DNA of 35,004 nucleotides from Chrysochromulina parva (Eukaryota; Haptophyta; Prymnesiales; Chrysochromulinaceae): NCBI GenBank assembly GCA_002887195.1, contig PJAB01000195.1:1-35004 (forward strand), read 5' to 3'. The translations under genes were made by a program, and so were the position numbers. Positions 1 to 9,900 of the stretch are shown piece by piece. The notes beneath the pieces were generated by a model. That model saw nothing but the letters and a program-made list of their open reading frames with translations, was not told where the DNA came from and made no database searches. Positions within the stretch are counted from its first letter, which is position 1. The number at the start of each line of letters is the position of its first letter.

Positions 1-1165
1 CGAAGCGCCGCGGTAGTGTTGCGCGGGTTTGTCGACTTACCCCTCTTTGCTCAAGGACAACACTATGTCTTCTATCTCTCCTACACCACAGGGGGAGGTG
101 GGTCAGTCTCACTCATCACGACGGGCGCACACGGGCTCCACACGGATCACAGACGAACCTCACAACCATCCCCCCCAAAAAGTAAAAAGACACCGGGCGC
201 CCGCCCGCGCGCGGCCCGCGCGCCAAGGCCCGCGCGCGTTCACAACACCTCTATAGCAGGCTCCGCCTAGGCTCCGCCTTTAACGTACTTATAACGTACT
301 CCGCCCATGACTCGGCCTCTCGCAGATCGGCGGACACCATCACGCACGGCCTGAACGACGAGCACTTACTTCAAGGATGCACCCTGAGACCGTGAAGCGG
401 GCCTGCAAAAGCGGCTGGCCACCAACTGCTGGAAGAAGTGGGCCAAGCACAGTGATGAGCTCCAGTCGACCAGCAATCAGCTGCCAGGGTTCATGTGTCC
501 CGTGTGTGTCCCGGCTCGGCCCGAGAGTGACACGCGACCTGACTACGCCGACTATACGCCGACGCCCAGCGCCGCGGTCACCCGGTGACCCTACTGGTTT
601 TCTGGTTACCGAGACCACGGGCGCGCTCTCCCCCACCTTCGACCGCGCGCTGCGAGCACTCGGTAAGCACGACCACCCATGACTCCACCCGGTATGGCCT
701 CTCGCGGTCCTCCCCCCGAACCTTCCTTGCACACCATCGCGCGGCTATCTTGGCAGCCGTCGTTCTCCGGATTCAACTACAATGTACCATACATGTACTC
801 CTCGCCGCTCCCGGCCTCCCGCCATGAGCTTCAAGCTCACCATGGGCATGTCGCCCTTCTAAACCGCCCCCGCGCGGCACCCAGACACATTCACACATTC
901 ACACATTCACACATTCACATTCACAATCACACATTCACATGGCGGGAACACCGAACACGTGTGTGCGCGCAAGAATCATGCTTCGAGTCGAGAACGCATG
1001 CACATCCCATCATACACGGAATCGGCACCGACGCAGAAGAGTCTGTGACTCTTTGCGCTGGCCAAGGCTGCTGAGCCTCTCGGCACTCCACCCCATTCCA
1101 TTCGTCCCTTTGCCCTTGCGCCATCAAAGGTATGTTCTTTGCTCTGAGCAGACTGTGGCGATATC
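1..1165. other. No confident gene
   Basis: No open frame here resembles a known family. A stop-free frame without ATG at 388-588 (+) reads like a real 66-residue peptide, rich in Lys/Trp near its start and with a CPVC motif; it could be the last exon of a gene beginning outside the window or a decayed element, but splice sites are not clear. The stretch 150-250 is a run of Pro/Arg-coding GC-rich sequence. The end of the stretch is the putative 5' region of the oxygenase gene. Confidence 0.5.
885..940. repeat. ACACATTC short tandem repeat
   Basis: About six slightly irregular copies of an 8 bp unit (ACACATTC with some ACATTC and AATCAC variants) lie about 225 bp upstream of the oxygenase start. 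It is a simple microsatellite-like tract; no function is apparent. Confidence 0.8.
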
Positions 1166-2412
1166 ATGAGTATCCCGCCATATCTCGAGGCGGCACGCGA
1201 CGCTGCGATGCTCGCGTACCTTCGGTCCGAGAGCGACGATCGCGGCGTGCGCATTTGCCATGCGAATAATCTGTCCGTCTATTGGAGCGGTGCCGACCCC
1301 TTTGAAGCTGAGCGCACGTCGGCCGTACGTCTGCCGCGCCTGCTCGGCGCGAGTGACATTGCAGAAGTGCATCAAGCCGCTGCTGGCCGGATCTCTGGAG
1401 GAGCGCCTGTGGTGATTTTGCCTGTGGGCGATGCGGCATCTGTGGAGGAGCGCGCGGCCGCGGCTGGCGCGGCCGGCAGCGCTCCTGGGCCGCCGGCGCA
1501 GTGGCAGTGCACGGGAGGGCGTCCGCCTTTAGCCGAGCTGCTGCGCCGGCGTCGCGCGACGGAGGCAGTGTGTGCTGAACTAACGGACCAGCCGTACGAC
1601 GTCGTGTACTCCCCAGAGCACGTCGCATGCTACCTCCACCGCGAGGCCATGTTTTCCAAGGCGTGCCCGCGGCTCCTCCTCATGCTTGTCGACGCCATGA
1701 CGAGAGAACACCCGGGCCTGCTCCCCACAAAGGTGCCTCTGCATGTGCGGTGCGTCGAGCTGCACGCGTACTCGAAAGGCGGAGCCCTGCTCGATGCGGG
1801 CCACCGGGACAATGGCTCCAAGCGCACCCTCATTGTTCAGCTATCGGAGGTGCGCGATGCCTCAGCGCCCCCTGTTCGAAGCCCCTCATCGGCTGCCCCT
1901 CCCCTCCGGCTGCCCCTCCCCTCCCATTCCCGATGATGAGAGTTCATGAACTTTAGCGGGTTCCTCTGACTGCCACTGTGAGGACCGCACATGAATAGTC
2001 CTGAGGACCTCTGCCCGTCGCCACACTGCGCTCCATGCACTTGCCGCTCTCCCCTCTCCCCTGCTCCTCCCCCACCCTGCTCTCGCCTACCCTGCTCTCG
2101 CCGCTCTCCCCCACCCTGCGCATGCCCGGCTCCCGAGCTCTTGCTGCGCGATGTCATTCACGCGTGCTCGCTTGCCGTGTGTCATTCACGCTCGGTCGCG
2201 TGCCATGCCTGCAGGCGGCAAGCTTCGAAGGTGGCCATTTCGTCACGTGGCATGAGGGACAGCCTGTGCTGCACGAGCTGCAGGCAGGCGATGGCGTACT
2301 CATTCACTCGGAGCGGATGCACAACGTGGCGCCTGTAACGCGAGGCGTGCGCCACTCGCTTGTCATCGAGCTGTGGGTGGCTCCCGACAACAAACAGGAT
2401 CGTTTCAGCTGA
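1166..2412 (+). CDS. 2OG-Fe(II) oxygenase, prolyl 4-hydroxylase-like, two exons
   Basis: Exons 1166-1849 and 2215-2412 join in phase 0 through a GT-AG intron (donor GTGCGCG, acceptor CATGCCTGCAG) to give 293 residues. The C-terminal half is a double-stranded beta-helix of the 2-oxoglutarate/Fe(II) dioxygenase superfamily: HRD at residues 213-215 is the metal HxD, H264 in ERMHNV is the distal ligand, and R274 in GVRHSLV would bind 2-oxoglutarate. The stretch GGHFVTW (235-240) is the usual glycine-rich strand before the distal histidine. The intron separates HxD from the distal His, so the unspliced frame is inactive. The N-terminal 140 residues match nothing I recognise and include an Ala-rich stretch. 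The protein could hydroxylate a protein or a small molecule; the substrate cannot be told. No signal peptide is obvious. The 365 nt intron is very pyrimidine-rich and carries no exon copies, unlike many introns in this window. Confidence 0.82.
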
Positions 2413-2724
2413 GGACGCGTTCTTGAGCCGGCAAGATGGCGTTTTTCGAAAATGCGGGAGTGAGGCTGGAGTACCGATGTAGCGGCGGCTGCGGCGGTCG
2501 GGACCCACACGTTACAAGCGGTGGTAAAGCAGTGGCTGTCCTGTAACGTCACTACGTCAGCGCTCACAACGACGTTTTTGTTCTACTGTAAAGGGACGAC
2601 CCGCGAGGGTAGGCTGTGCCTCCACGGGACCTCCGGGCAATAACAGTGCGGTACCGGAAGCGCCGGTTGTCGCGTGCGTCGTGTTTGTTCACGTTCACGC
2701 AACAAACAAGACCCTTGAAACTCC
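2413..2724. other. Intergenic, no gene seen
   Basis: The 3' region of the oxygenase gene and the 5' region of the following unknown gene. I see no RNA gene or repeat in it. Confidence 0.5.
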
Positions 2725-3363
2725 ATGGCTCACGAGCACTGCATGCTCTGGGCCAAGCTTCGCGAGTGCGATCACAACGCAGAGGCCATGCGGGCCATCT
2801 GCAGGCCGGCTTGCGTCACGGCACAATCCGGCCACCTGCCAATGCTCCCATACGCTTTGCATGATCTGATGACGATTCCGCCAACCGCTAGCGTTGAGCT
2901 AAAGAGCGACATGACGAGCGCGTTGTGCACGCTTTCGCACAGCCCCGACCAGGGGGCATCTTGGATGATGGATCGACCGTCTGGTCTGGAAGCTGTCGAC
3001 CAGAACGGGATGGTGCAAGTCATTTTGATAACGTCGTGCATCAAGTACGAATTACGCGCTGACGGGCAGACCAGGATCATCAAAACAAACTCGCGTACTG
3101 GCGTACCGCGCGTGTCCAACCCGCAGGAGAAAATGCAGCCGAGCGAAGAGTACATTAGCTGGCAGCCGCATAAGCTCGCCCAATTCGCCCAGCTACTGCT
3201 CGCCAAGCGCTTCACCCCTTTGGAATCCATCATCGCCGTTCTCTTGGCCGTGTGCGCCTTTGTAGCTACGGCCCTAATGCGGCACCGCATCGCGAACCCA
3301 GCCTCAGGCAGTCTCGGGTCAAAGAGGATCGCACAGGGCAAGCCCAAGGCGCATCGGCATTAG
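2725..3363 (+). CDS. Unknown protein with one C-terminal membrane segment
   Basis: A 212-residue frame that I do not recognise. The first 160 residues are mixed, with several Cys (6, 15, 26, 30, 68, 105). Residues 165-185 (LESIIAVLLAVCAFVATAL) form a convincing membrane helix followed by a basic tail rich in Lys/Arg/His, which suggests a tail-anchored or single-pass protein with the tail in the cytosol. The frame ends at a TAG at 3361; the same frame stays open downstream and encodes further hydrophobic sequence, so the stop may mark an unrecognised intron or a broken longer gene. No intron with good splice sites is visible inside the frame. Function unknown. Confidence 0.5.
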   Translation: MAHEHCMLWAKLRECDHNAEAMRAICRPACVTAQSGHLPMLPYALHDLMTIPPTASVELKSDMTSALCTLSHSPDQGASWMMDRPSGLEAVDQNGMVQVILITSCIKYELRADGQTRIIKTNSRTGVPRVSNPQEKMQPSEEYISWQPHKLAQFAQLLLAKRFTPLESIIAVLLAVCAFVATALMRHRIANPASGSLGSKRIAQGKPKAHRH

Positions 3364-3933
3364 TTAGAAGCGGAGCACCAACGTGCTCAGGCAAGGGGCA
3401 GGGAGGCTCAGGGCTCGACGGCGGTTGGCCGCCCGCCGCTGCCTGCGCCTAAAGCTTCCTCCAAAGCCGCGACGGTGGGGTCTGTGTCCAGCAGGGAAGC
3501 CGCGACGTTGACCAAGGTGGAAGCGTATCCGGCCTCGTCGACCTTGGTCAAGGTGGAAGCGCACGTGACCTATCTCACGTCCTCAGTGCTACTATTCACG
3601 ATTGCGGTCCTTATGGTCTCGTTCGCCGTTACCTACGTCAAGGGTTTCGTCTTTGGGATCTTATGGTCTCGTTCGCCGTTACTGATACCTACGTCAAGGG
3701 TTTCGTCTTTGGGATCTTCTGGTCTCGTTCGCCGTTACCTACGTTAAGGGTTTCGTCCCTGGGATTAATACGCCAAGGGTTTCGTCCCTAAGATTACGTC
3801 AAGGGTTTCGTCCCTGGGATAACGTCAAGGGTTTCGTCCCTAAGATTACGTCCTCATCGCAGCGCTGATCTCGGGCATGTACATCATCGCGGCGGCCGGC
3901 ATGCAGTTCTTCCTCGCCGCGCGGCACGTTTGA
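3364..3933 (+). CDS. Possible membrane-protein exons interrupted by a tandem array
   Basis: After the TAG at 3361 the same frame runs open to 3747. It encodes a charged stretch, a Lys/Val repeat (TKVEAY, VKVEAH) and a membrane helix (TSSVLLFTIAVLMVSFAVT) at about 3574-3630. A second hydrophobic block, VLIAALISGMYIIAAAG, lies at about 3850-3900 and ends at TGA 3931-3933. Between the two helices is an array of 26-55 bp units that copies the end of the first helix-coding segment. The two blocks would make a sensible two-helix tail if the array is an intron. The donor GTCAAGG at 3637 and the acceptor CGCAG at 3862 do not keep frame together; a donor at 3644 with acceptor CTAAG at 3844 does. There is no good ATG, so it may be the end of the preceding gene or a pseudogene. 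Confidence 0.3.
3610..3850 (+). repeat. Tandem array copying an exon end
   Basis: Three copies of a roughly 50-55 bp unit (ATGGTCTCGTTCGCCGTTAC, then TACGTCAAGGGTTTCGTC and TTTGGGAT) are followed by four shorter 26-29 bp units that keep only the CAAGGGTTTCGTCCC part. The first copy of ATGGTCTCGTTCGCCGTTAC is the coding end of a predicted membrane helix, so the array grew from coding sequence. Confidence 0.85.
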
Positions 3934-4253
3934 CCTGAAGACGATAATACTGGAGAATACAATGCAGAGTTGAGACATTGTGAGAGAGAACGGAACGGAC
4001 CCGCACAGCGAGTCGGCAGCCGACGCCACAGTGCACAGATGAGGCCGGGCGCACCACACAGTGACAGTCACGTCACGCTCCGGCGCAGGGCCTCTTCCGT
4101 TCTGAACGTATGATCGCATCATTATAATGTAACGATAATTTTAAAAGACGACGCTGACGCTCGAACGGAACGGGCTTTTTCACAGAAAAAGCGGCGCGTC
4201 TACCGCTCAGAACCCTCCCTGTGACTGTGCGGCGCTCCCGGGGTGCTCCACTT
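3934..4253. other. Intergenic between convergent 3' ends
   Basis: Lies between the stop at 3933 (+) and the stop of the PWWP gene at 4254 (-). An AT-rich patch at 4110-4145 (ATCATTATAATG, ACGATAATTTTAAAAG) could carry 3' processing signals. No gene seen. Confidence 0.5.
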
Positions 4254-5626
4254 TCACTCCTCCGCTCTCGGCCGCTTGGCGCCGCCCGCCTGTGCGCGCC
4301 GCTTGGCATGGGCGGCCTGCCTGGACTGCCACGCGGCCACTTCGTCCTTGTACCGCTCGAGATCTGCCGCCGCGAGATCTTCGAGCTCCTCGCGCTCCTC
4401 GGCGGGCAGCTGACGAAACCCGCAGTGGAGCAGCTCGGCCACCGCTGGGCCGAGCTCAACCTCGTCGCCGCCCAGCCTCACCCCGAGCGCCACCTCACAT
4501 CGCTCGCGGAAGAAACCGAGCGCGGGCAGCGGCGGGAGCGGCCCATGCGCCCGACCGTCGCCCTCGCCATCGGGCGCGAGCCCAACGGCCGCGCACTCCG
4601 CAAGGTAACGTTGCCGATCGGCCGCAGCGGTGGCCTCGTGCTCGGCGTGCGTGCGTGCGTCTGCTTCGCGCCATGCCGCCATGACAAGTCGCGAGAGTTC
4701 GGTGGCTGTCGCGGCCGGATGAGCTGCAAGCAGCGCGGGGCGCACTGCTTGGCTGAATGAGGCGAGGGCACTGCGAGGCTTGCGCGGCTGGCGTGCGCGC
4801 TCCTCAGCTTTCCGTTGCTTCTCCTCCTTCGCCACATGCTGCTCGTGCTTGCGACGGCGCGCCTCGGGCTGCCGACGGTACGCCGAGATCGCCTTGCGGA
4901 CCTGTGGGAAAAGGAGGGCGCTGTGGTGAGCACTTGCATGCAGAGGGCACGGAGCAGTTGGCGACGGTACGCCGAGATCGCCTTGCGCACCTCCTCCTCC
5001 TCGAGGTCCTCCTCGTCGCCGTCATCGTGCAGAACGTGGAACAGGTTCGTATCCTCCCAAGGGGACCAGCGCGTGATCACAGCCAGGTACGCACGCACCT
5101 TGGGCCCTTGCGACGCGCCGAAGAAGCGTGCCACGTGCTGCCCGAGCAGCTCATGTCCCTCGGAGCGCCACGCTGCGCGGTGCGCGGAGGCCTCTGCCCG
5201 TGCGGCCTCAACCTCCTCCTGCTCGACCACCTCGTCGTCGCTCCACTCCTCGGGCTCTGCGGGCGGCGGCGGCGGCCAAGCGTCCGCCTGCGCCACGGCC
5301 GTGAGGAACTTCTTCTTCAGCCCGTCCGACTTGAACATTTTGGGTTTGACGATGCCCAGCTCAGCATTTGCCTCCGTGTACGGCAGCAACTTATCGGGCG
5401 CCACCTCCGCATTGTCCTTGGTGTGCAGGAAGCGCACGCGCACGTACGGCACATGGTCCTCGCTGCGTTGGCGGAGGTTTCGCACGCTCCGGATCTGCGA
5501 TGGCCACCACGGGAAACCCTTGATCTTGGCCCACACGAGGTCGCCACGTTGGTAGTCGGGGATCACAGCAGGCACAGCGGCTTGGGCTGCTTCAGCAGGA
5601 GCGGTCGCCATATACGCGTCGGCCAT
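4254..5626 (-). CDS. PWWP / Tudor-like / double HMG-box chromatin protein
   Basis: Exons 5626-4991 and 4901-4254 join in phase 0 to give 427 residues. The start MADAYMATA at 5626 was chosen because the PWWP domain begins soon after it. Residues about 26-44 (RGDLVWAKIKGFPWWPSQI) are a textbook PWWP domain, which reads methylated histone tails and DNA. Around residues 160-212 a second Tudor-like fold is suggested by the stretch ending HVLHDDGDEEDLEEEE, the pattern seen in PDS5/MSH6-type Tudor domains. After a Lys/Arg/Glu helix, exon 2 encodes two HMG-box-like units: RKPRSALASFSQAV through DRQRYLAEC, and LPALGFFRERCEVAL through DLERYKDEVAAW. Both keep the helix spacing, though some core aromatics are missing. 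It is probably a nuclear chromatin reader or architectural protein. It shares a 195 bp divergent promoter with the SPFH gene. Its intron is a young introner-like element. Confidence 0.82.
4902..4990 (-). mobile_element. Introner-like intron in the PWWP gene
   Basis: 89 nt GT-AG intron. Its first 29 bases (from GTGCGCAAGG) are repeated with one mismatch as the first 29 bases of the downstream exon (4901-4873). The rest is a TGCATGC palindrome, the core GTGCTCACCACAGCG, a pyrimidine tract and CACAG. Length is not a multiple of three, so retention would shift the frame. Confidence 0.8.
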
Positions 5627-5821
5627 TCTACACGAGACGTGTGAAGGGTCTTGTGAACAACGGTCGCGTGAACAGTGCGTTATGAGTCGTGCCATACGGT
5701 GTGCGTCGTCGCACAGGTCCAACCGGTTACATGTTTATGTTTCAGAAAGCCTTTTTTGGGTCGTTCGCATCGGCAAAAGCCGGCGGGCGGAATCCTTAGA
5801 TCCTTACCATCTATTATCGCC
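5627..5821. promoter_or_regulatory. Putative bidirectional promoter
   Basis: 195 bp between the divergent starts of the PWWP gene (-) and the SPFH gene (+). No TATA box at a useful spacing was seen. The call rests on geometry only. Confidence 0.4.
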
Positions 5822-6664
5822 ATGGGCAGTGACCTCTCATGTTGCCGGCGCAAAGACGAGAAGCTCGACGAGAAGGGGCAGCCCCTTGTCGAAGTGCCCG
5901 TCGAGGGCGTCGCCGTCGAGGAAGTCGGAGACTGTACCAAAGTCTGCGAGAGAGTCTTCCTCGTGTGCACTCTCGGGCTGTGGGGCGTGTTCGGATTGTA
6001 TACCGTGTCGCCCAAGAAGACCGTGGTAATCCAGCACAATGGGAAGATTACGAGCGTGACAACAAAGACGGGGCTGCACTGGGCCCCTGCTCTCTTTCGA
6101 GACGAGTTCACCGTTTACACAGGCGAGGCGGCGTTCGAAACGGAAGTGCTCAAGATTGTGGACAAGAGCGGCGTGCCGATCATCGTGAGCGCAATCATCG
6201 TGTACAAGGTGGTGGACGTGCTCAAGGCGGCCTTTGAGGTGAACGACTATCAGAAGTTCGTGCGCGCGCAGAGCACGGCCGCACTCAAGATCGTCGTGCA
6301 GAAGTACACGTACGAGGAGTTGAAAGTGGAGGGCGAGCAGCTGAGCCAGGAGACGGTCTCGGCGCTGCAGGTGCGGGTAGAGGTGGCAGGCGTGCAGGTG
6401 CAGTCGATGACGCTCAACGAGCTCAACTACGCCCCCGAGATCGCAGGCGCCATGCTCAAGAAACAACAGGCGGGGGCCCTCCTCGAGGCTCGAGAGATCA
6501 TCGTCGACGGCGCCGTCGGGATCGCCATCGAGGCGGTGAAGAAGCTCGAGGAGCAGGGCGGAATGACGGTCTCCTCCGAGGATAAGGTGAAGATCATGAC
6601 CAACATCATCACGGTGCTTACGGGCGAGGGATCGGCCACGCCCGTGCTGCCGGTCGGCGCTTGA
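5822..6664 (+). CDS. SPFH / band 7 (stomatin-prohibitin) family protein
   Basis: Intronless, 280 residues. The start at 5822 (MGSDLSCC, context GCCATGG) is preferred over the in-frame upstream ATG at 5675, because Met-Gly plus a serine and two cysteines is a typical N-myristoylation/palmitoylation signal. Residues about 44-62 (VFLVCTLGLWGVFGLYTV) form one hydrophobic segment, as in stomatins. It is followed by the SPFH domain (VSPKKTVVIQHNGKITSV onward, with an ALKIVVQKYTYEEL stretch) and a short Ala/Glu-rich C-terminal helix (KKQQAGALLEAREIIVDGAV). Members scaffold membrane microdomains, regulate channels and form oligomeric rings on the membrane. The short form without a long coiled coil resembles hypersensitive-induced-reaction and small stomatin-like proteins. 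Membrane anchoring is well supported; the exact membrane is not. Confidence 0.87.
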   Translation: MGSDLSCCRRKDEKLDEKGQPLVEVPVEGVAVEEVGDCTKVCERVFLVCTLGLWGVFGLYTVSPKKTVVIQHNGKITSVTTKTGLHWAPALFRDEFTVYTGEAAFETEVLKIVDKSGVPIIVSAIIVYKVVDVLKAAFEVNDYQKFVRAQSTAALKIVVQKYTYEELKVEGEQLSQETVSALQVRVEVAGVQVQSMTLNELNYAPEIAGAMLKKQQAGALLEAREIIVDGAVGIAIEAVKKLEEQGGMTVSSEDKVKIMTNIITVLTGEGSATPVLPVGA

Positions 6665-6969
6665 TCCTCGGAATGTGACGAACGATGGATGCGCGTGCTT
6701 ATGTGACGGCTGACGGGATGCCGCAGGATGACGATCAAGGATACATGTAGACTCACTGTGGCTTGTATCATGTATAGCCTGTTCAGCGAATTTCACTGTC
6801 GGCCCTGTTTTAACTTCACACACACGTTCCACATTTCCACACATGGTGGCGCGTGAAATTACTCATGAATTGAAATGCCATGGCGATACCCGTAAGTTTG
6901 GCGTTTCTATTCATAGATGTTTGAGGAATTTCTTGACTCTTCTCTCGCCTCCCTGCGTTGTGTGTATGA
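6665..6969. other. Intergenic, no gene seen
   Basis: 3' region of the SPFH gene and 5' region of the RCC1-permease gene. It has lower GC than the flanking coding sequence. No RNA gene or repeat was recognised. Confidence 0.5.
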
Positions 6970-9900
6970 ATGCTGCCTCCCGACGACGACGACAAACATT
7001 TACACGGCACTCCGATGTTAAAAGTGCAGTGGCCAGCAGCGAACGAGCAGTCCCGCACGCCCTCGCCCAAAATATTCTCGCCGCCTGAGCCGACTGCGGG
7101 CTCGGCGAATTCGGTGGCGGGATGGGCGAATTGGGCCGAGCACCTTTCTCGTGCGATCCAGCCGGCACTACACACGTTCACAGGGGGCGAGGCGAGCCCA
7201 GAGGCCCGGCTGATGCTGCCGGCGAGCATCGAGGATCGATCGCCCAGCCCAGAGGCTGCAGCTGAGACACTGCCGCCTCTGTCTCTCGCGTCGTCCGAGA
7301 CGATGCGTGAAGTGCCGACGGTCGAGGCTCGCCGACGCACGGTACTGCTCACATGGGGCCTCAATTCGAGTGGCCAGCTAGGCTTCGGCGATTTTTCGAC
7401 GCGCATCCTGCCGCGTGCGGTCGATTACTTCAAAGCGACGCGCATGGCGGGCGTCGTGTGCGGTTCGCGTACGACCTTCGTGCTCGACGCCGAAGGCAAG
7501 GTCTTCTCGTTTGGGAAGGGCGAGGACGGTGCGCTCGGCAGCGGCGACCGCGCCACGGCGATGACGCCCCGACTCATCGAGTCTCTCCAACGGCAGCCGA
7601 TCGCACAGATCAAGTGCCGTGGCGCCCACGTGCTGGCCCTGACGGCGCGCGGCCAGCTGTGGGCGTGGGGTCGCGATGAGGACGGACAGCTCGGCAGCAC
7701 CAAGACCGCCTCTGGCAAGCCTCGCGAGCATCACCATTCGATCCCCGAGCGCGTATCCGATCTGATGGGGACACGTGTCCTCCACGTGGCCTGTGGACGG
7801 TGCCACTCCATCGCCGTCGATAGCAACGGGCGGCTGTTCTCATGGGGCGGTAACGACGATGGCGCGCTCGGGCACGGCGATCGCCTCTCCCGCGCCACAC
7901 CCACTGCATGTGCTGCCCTCGAAGGCATGGTGGTGGTCGGAGTAGCATGTGGCTCACGACACACCCTTGCACTCGTCCGCGACGTACCGATGCTTGAGGG
8001 CGGCAAGGAGCGCGCGCTCGACGGCGGGCAAAGCGCTCACGGCGGTGCTTGCGTGTACTCTTGGGGCTGGGGCGTGTATGGCCAGCTCGGGCACGGAGAC
8101 GTGGTGAGCCGTTTGGAGTCCCTTTCGGTTGCATGCGAGCCGTTTGGAGTCCCTTTCGATTGCATGCGAGCCGTTTGGAGTCCCTTTCGATTGCATGCGA
8201 GCCGTTTGGAGTCCCTTTCGATTGCATGCGAGTGCTCACCACGGTGCCACCCTCTTCCCCACAGGCGAGCCGTTTGGAGCCGCGCCGCGTCGAGGCGCTC
8301 TCAGAATTCCCAATTAGGCAACTGGCGTGTGGCTACCGTCACTCGATGGTTGTGTCCGATGACGAACCGCGAGAGGTGCTTGCATGGGGATGGGGCCACG
8401 ATGGGCAGCTGGGTACGGGTAGCTTGCGCGATGCGCTGCTGCCCCAAGTCGTCTCCGGTCTGCCGACGACGGGACGTATCGAGTTGCGGCTAGGTGGTCG
8501 TCACTCGTTGGCTCTGTGCGATGACGGCAAAGTCTTTGCGTGGGGCAAGGACGATGACGGTCAGCTTGGACTCGGGGTGCAGTCCAAGGCCGTCCCCACA
8601 CGGATTGATGCTCTGCGCTCGTCGTCGGTGGCGTTCGAGGTGGTGGATGCCGATTGCGGCTGGGCGCACACAGCGCTGCTCGTCGCCTTCCCAGAGCCCC
8701 AAAGCGCCCCGTCGGTTGACAAGGGCGACGCCGCCGCTACCGAGTCCGGCGGCGAAGAACACGTCTTCGCGTCGCTCAACCGTCGTCCCCATTCGAGCGA
8801 CTCCTCGAACCACAAGTACCCACGCATCTTCGCCTCGGGCGATCTGGAGGGGCTATTCGGGCAGGTGCACTTAATTGCCCCTTAATTGCCCCTTAATTGC
8901 CCCTTGATTGCCCTATTCGGGCAGGTGCTGGGCTCGTCCAACCCATTCATGCTCATCCAGTTCATGAACCCCGTTGCCTCTTAATTGCCCCTTAATTGCC
9001 CCTGTGGCAGGTGCTGGGCTCGTCCATCCAATTTATGCTGATCGAGCGCGTGCTGCGCGCCACGTGCGGCATGACGAGTGAGACGCTGCACAACCAGCTG
9101 CTGCCTGGCTCCACGGTGATGATCGTCTTGGGGCATCTCTTCTTTGCCGTCCAGGGCACATTACTCTCTCGGCGCACGCGTCAGCCGGTGACTGCGCTGC
9201 CGCAGGGCATCAACATCGTCACATTCTTTGCGTGGTCGACTCTCATCATGGCGCCCGTGTATCGTACCGCCCTGCAGCGTAGCGTGCCGGCGGCGGTGGC
9301 CGCGCGCAAGGCGTACGATGCTGGGCTGTGCGCATGCCTCCTCCTCGGCCTACTCGAGCTCGTCGGGGTCCTCTTTGTGGAGACGCTGCGCTCGGTCATC
9401 CCACGTGCAGCGATGCTGAGCGCCATCGCGGGCGTCTCGCTCACCTTCATGGCGATGGGCTTCGCGGTCCAGATCTTTGCCGCTCCCGCCACAGGGATTG
9501 TGTCCATGCTCCTCATGCTCCTCTTCTATGCGGGGCAAGTGAAGCTTCCTTTCAAGATTCCGGGCGGCGTCCTCGCTGTGACGGTCGGTTGGGCACTAGC
9601 AACCCTTTCCGGCGAATTGGGCTACAACTGGTTCGTGCCGAGTGGCGGCGGGCTGCGATCGTTCGCGCCTTATTTTGCAATGCCGACGGTGCAGACCGCC
9701 TTCCTCACCACCCTCTGCGAGCCCGAGTTCTGGCAGTGCCTGTCCGTAGTTATCCCCATGTGGACCGTGACGCTTGTCAACAACCTGTCCAACATCCAGT
9801 CCGCCTCGTTCGTAGGAGATGAGTACTCGCCACGCGAGTGCCTGCTCGGTTGCGCCCTGATCGACCTGGCATGCGTCTTCGTGGGCAATCCCTTCCCATC

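Noticed and set aside
16..827. Several overlapping 60-130 residue open frames at the window start
   Set aside because: They overlap on both strands, are Pro/Arg/Ser-rich and match no family. This is expected from GC-rich non-coding DNA.
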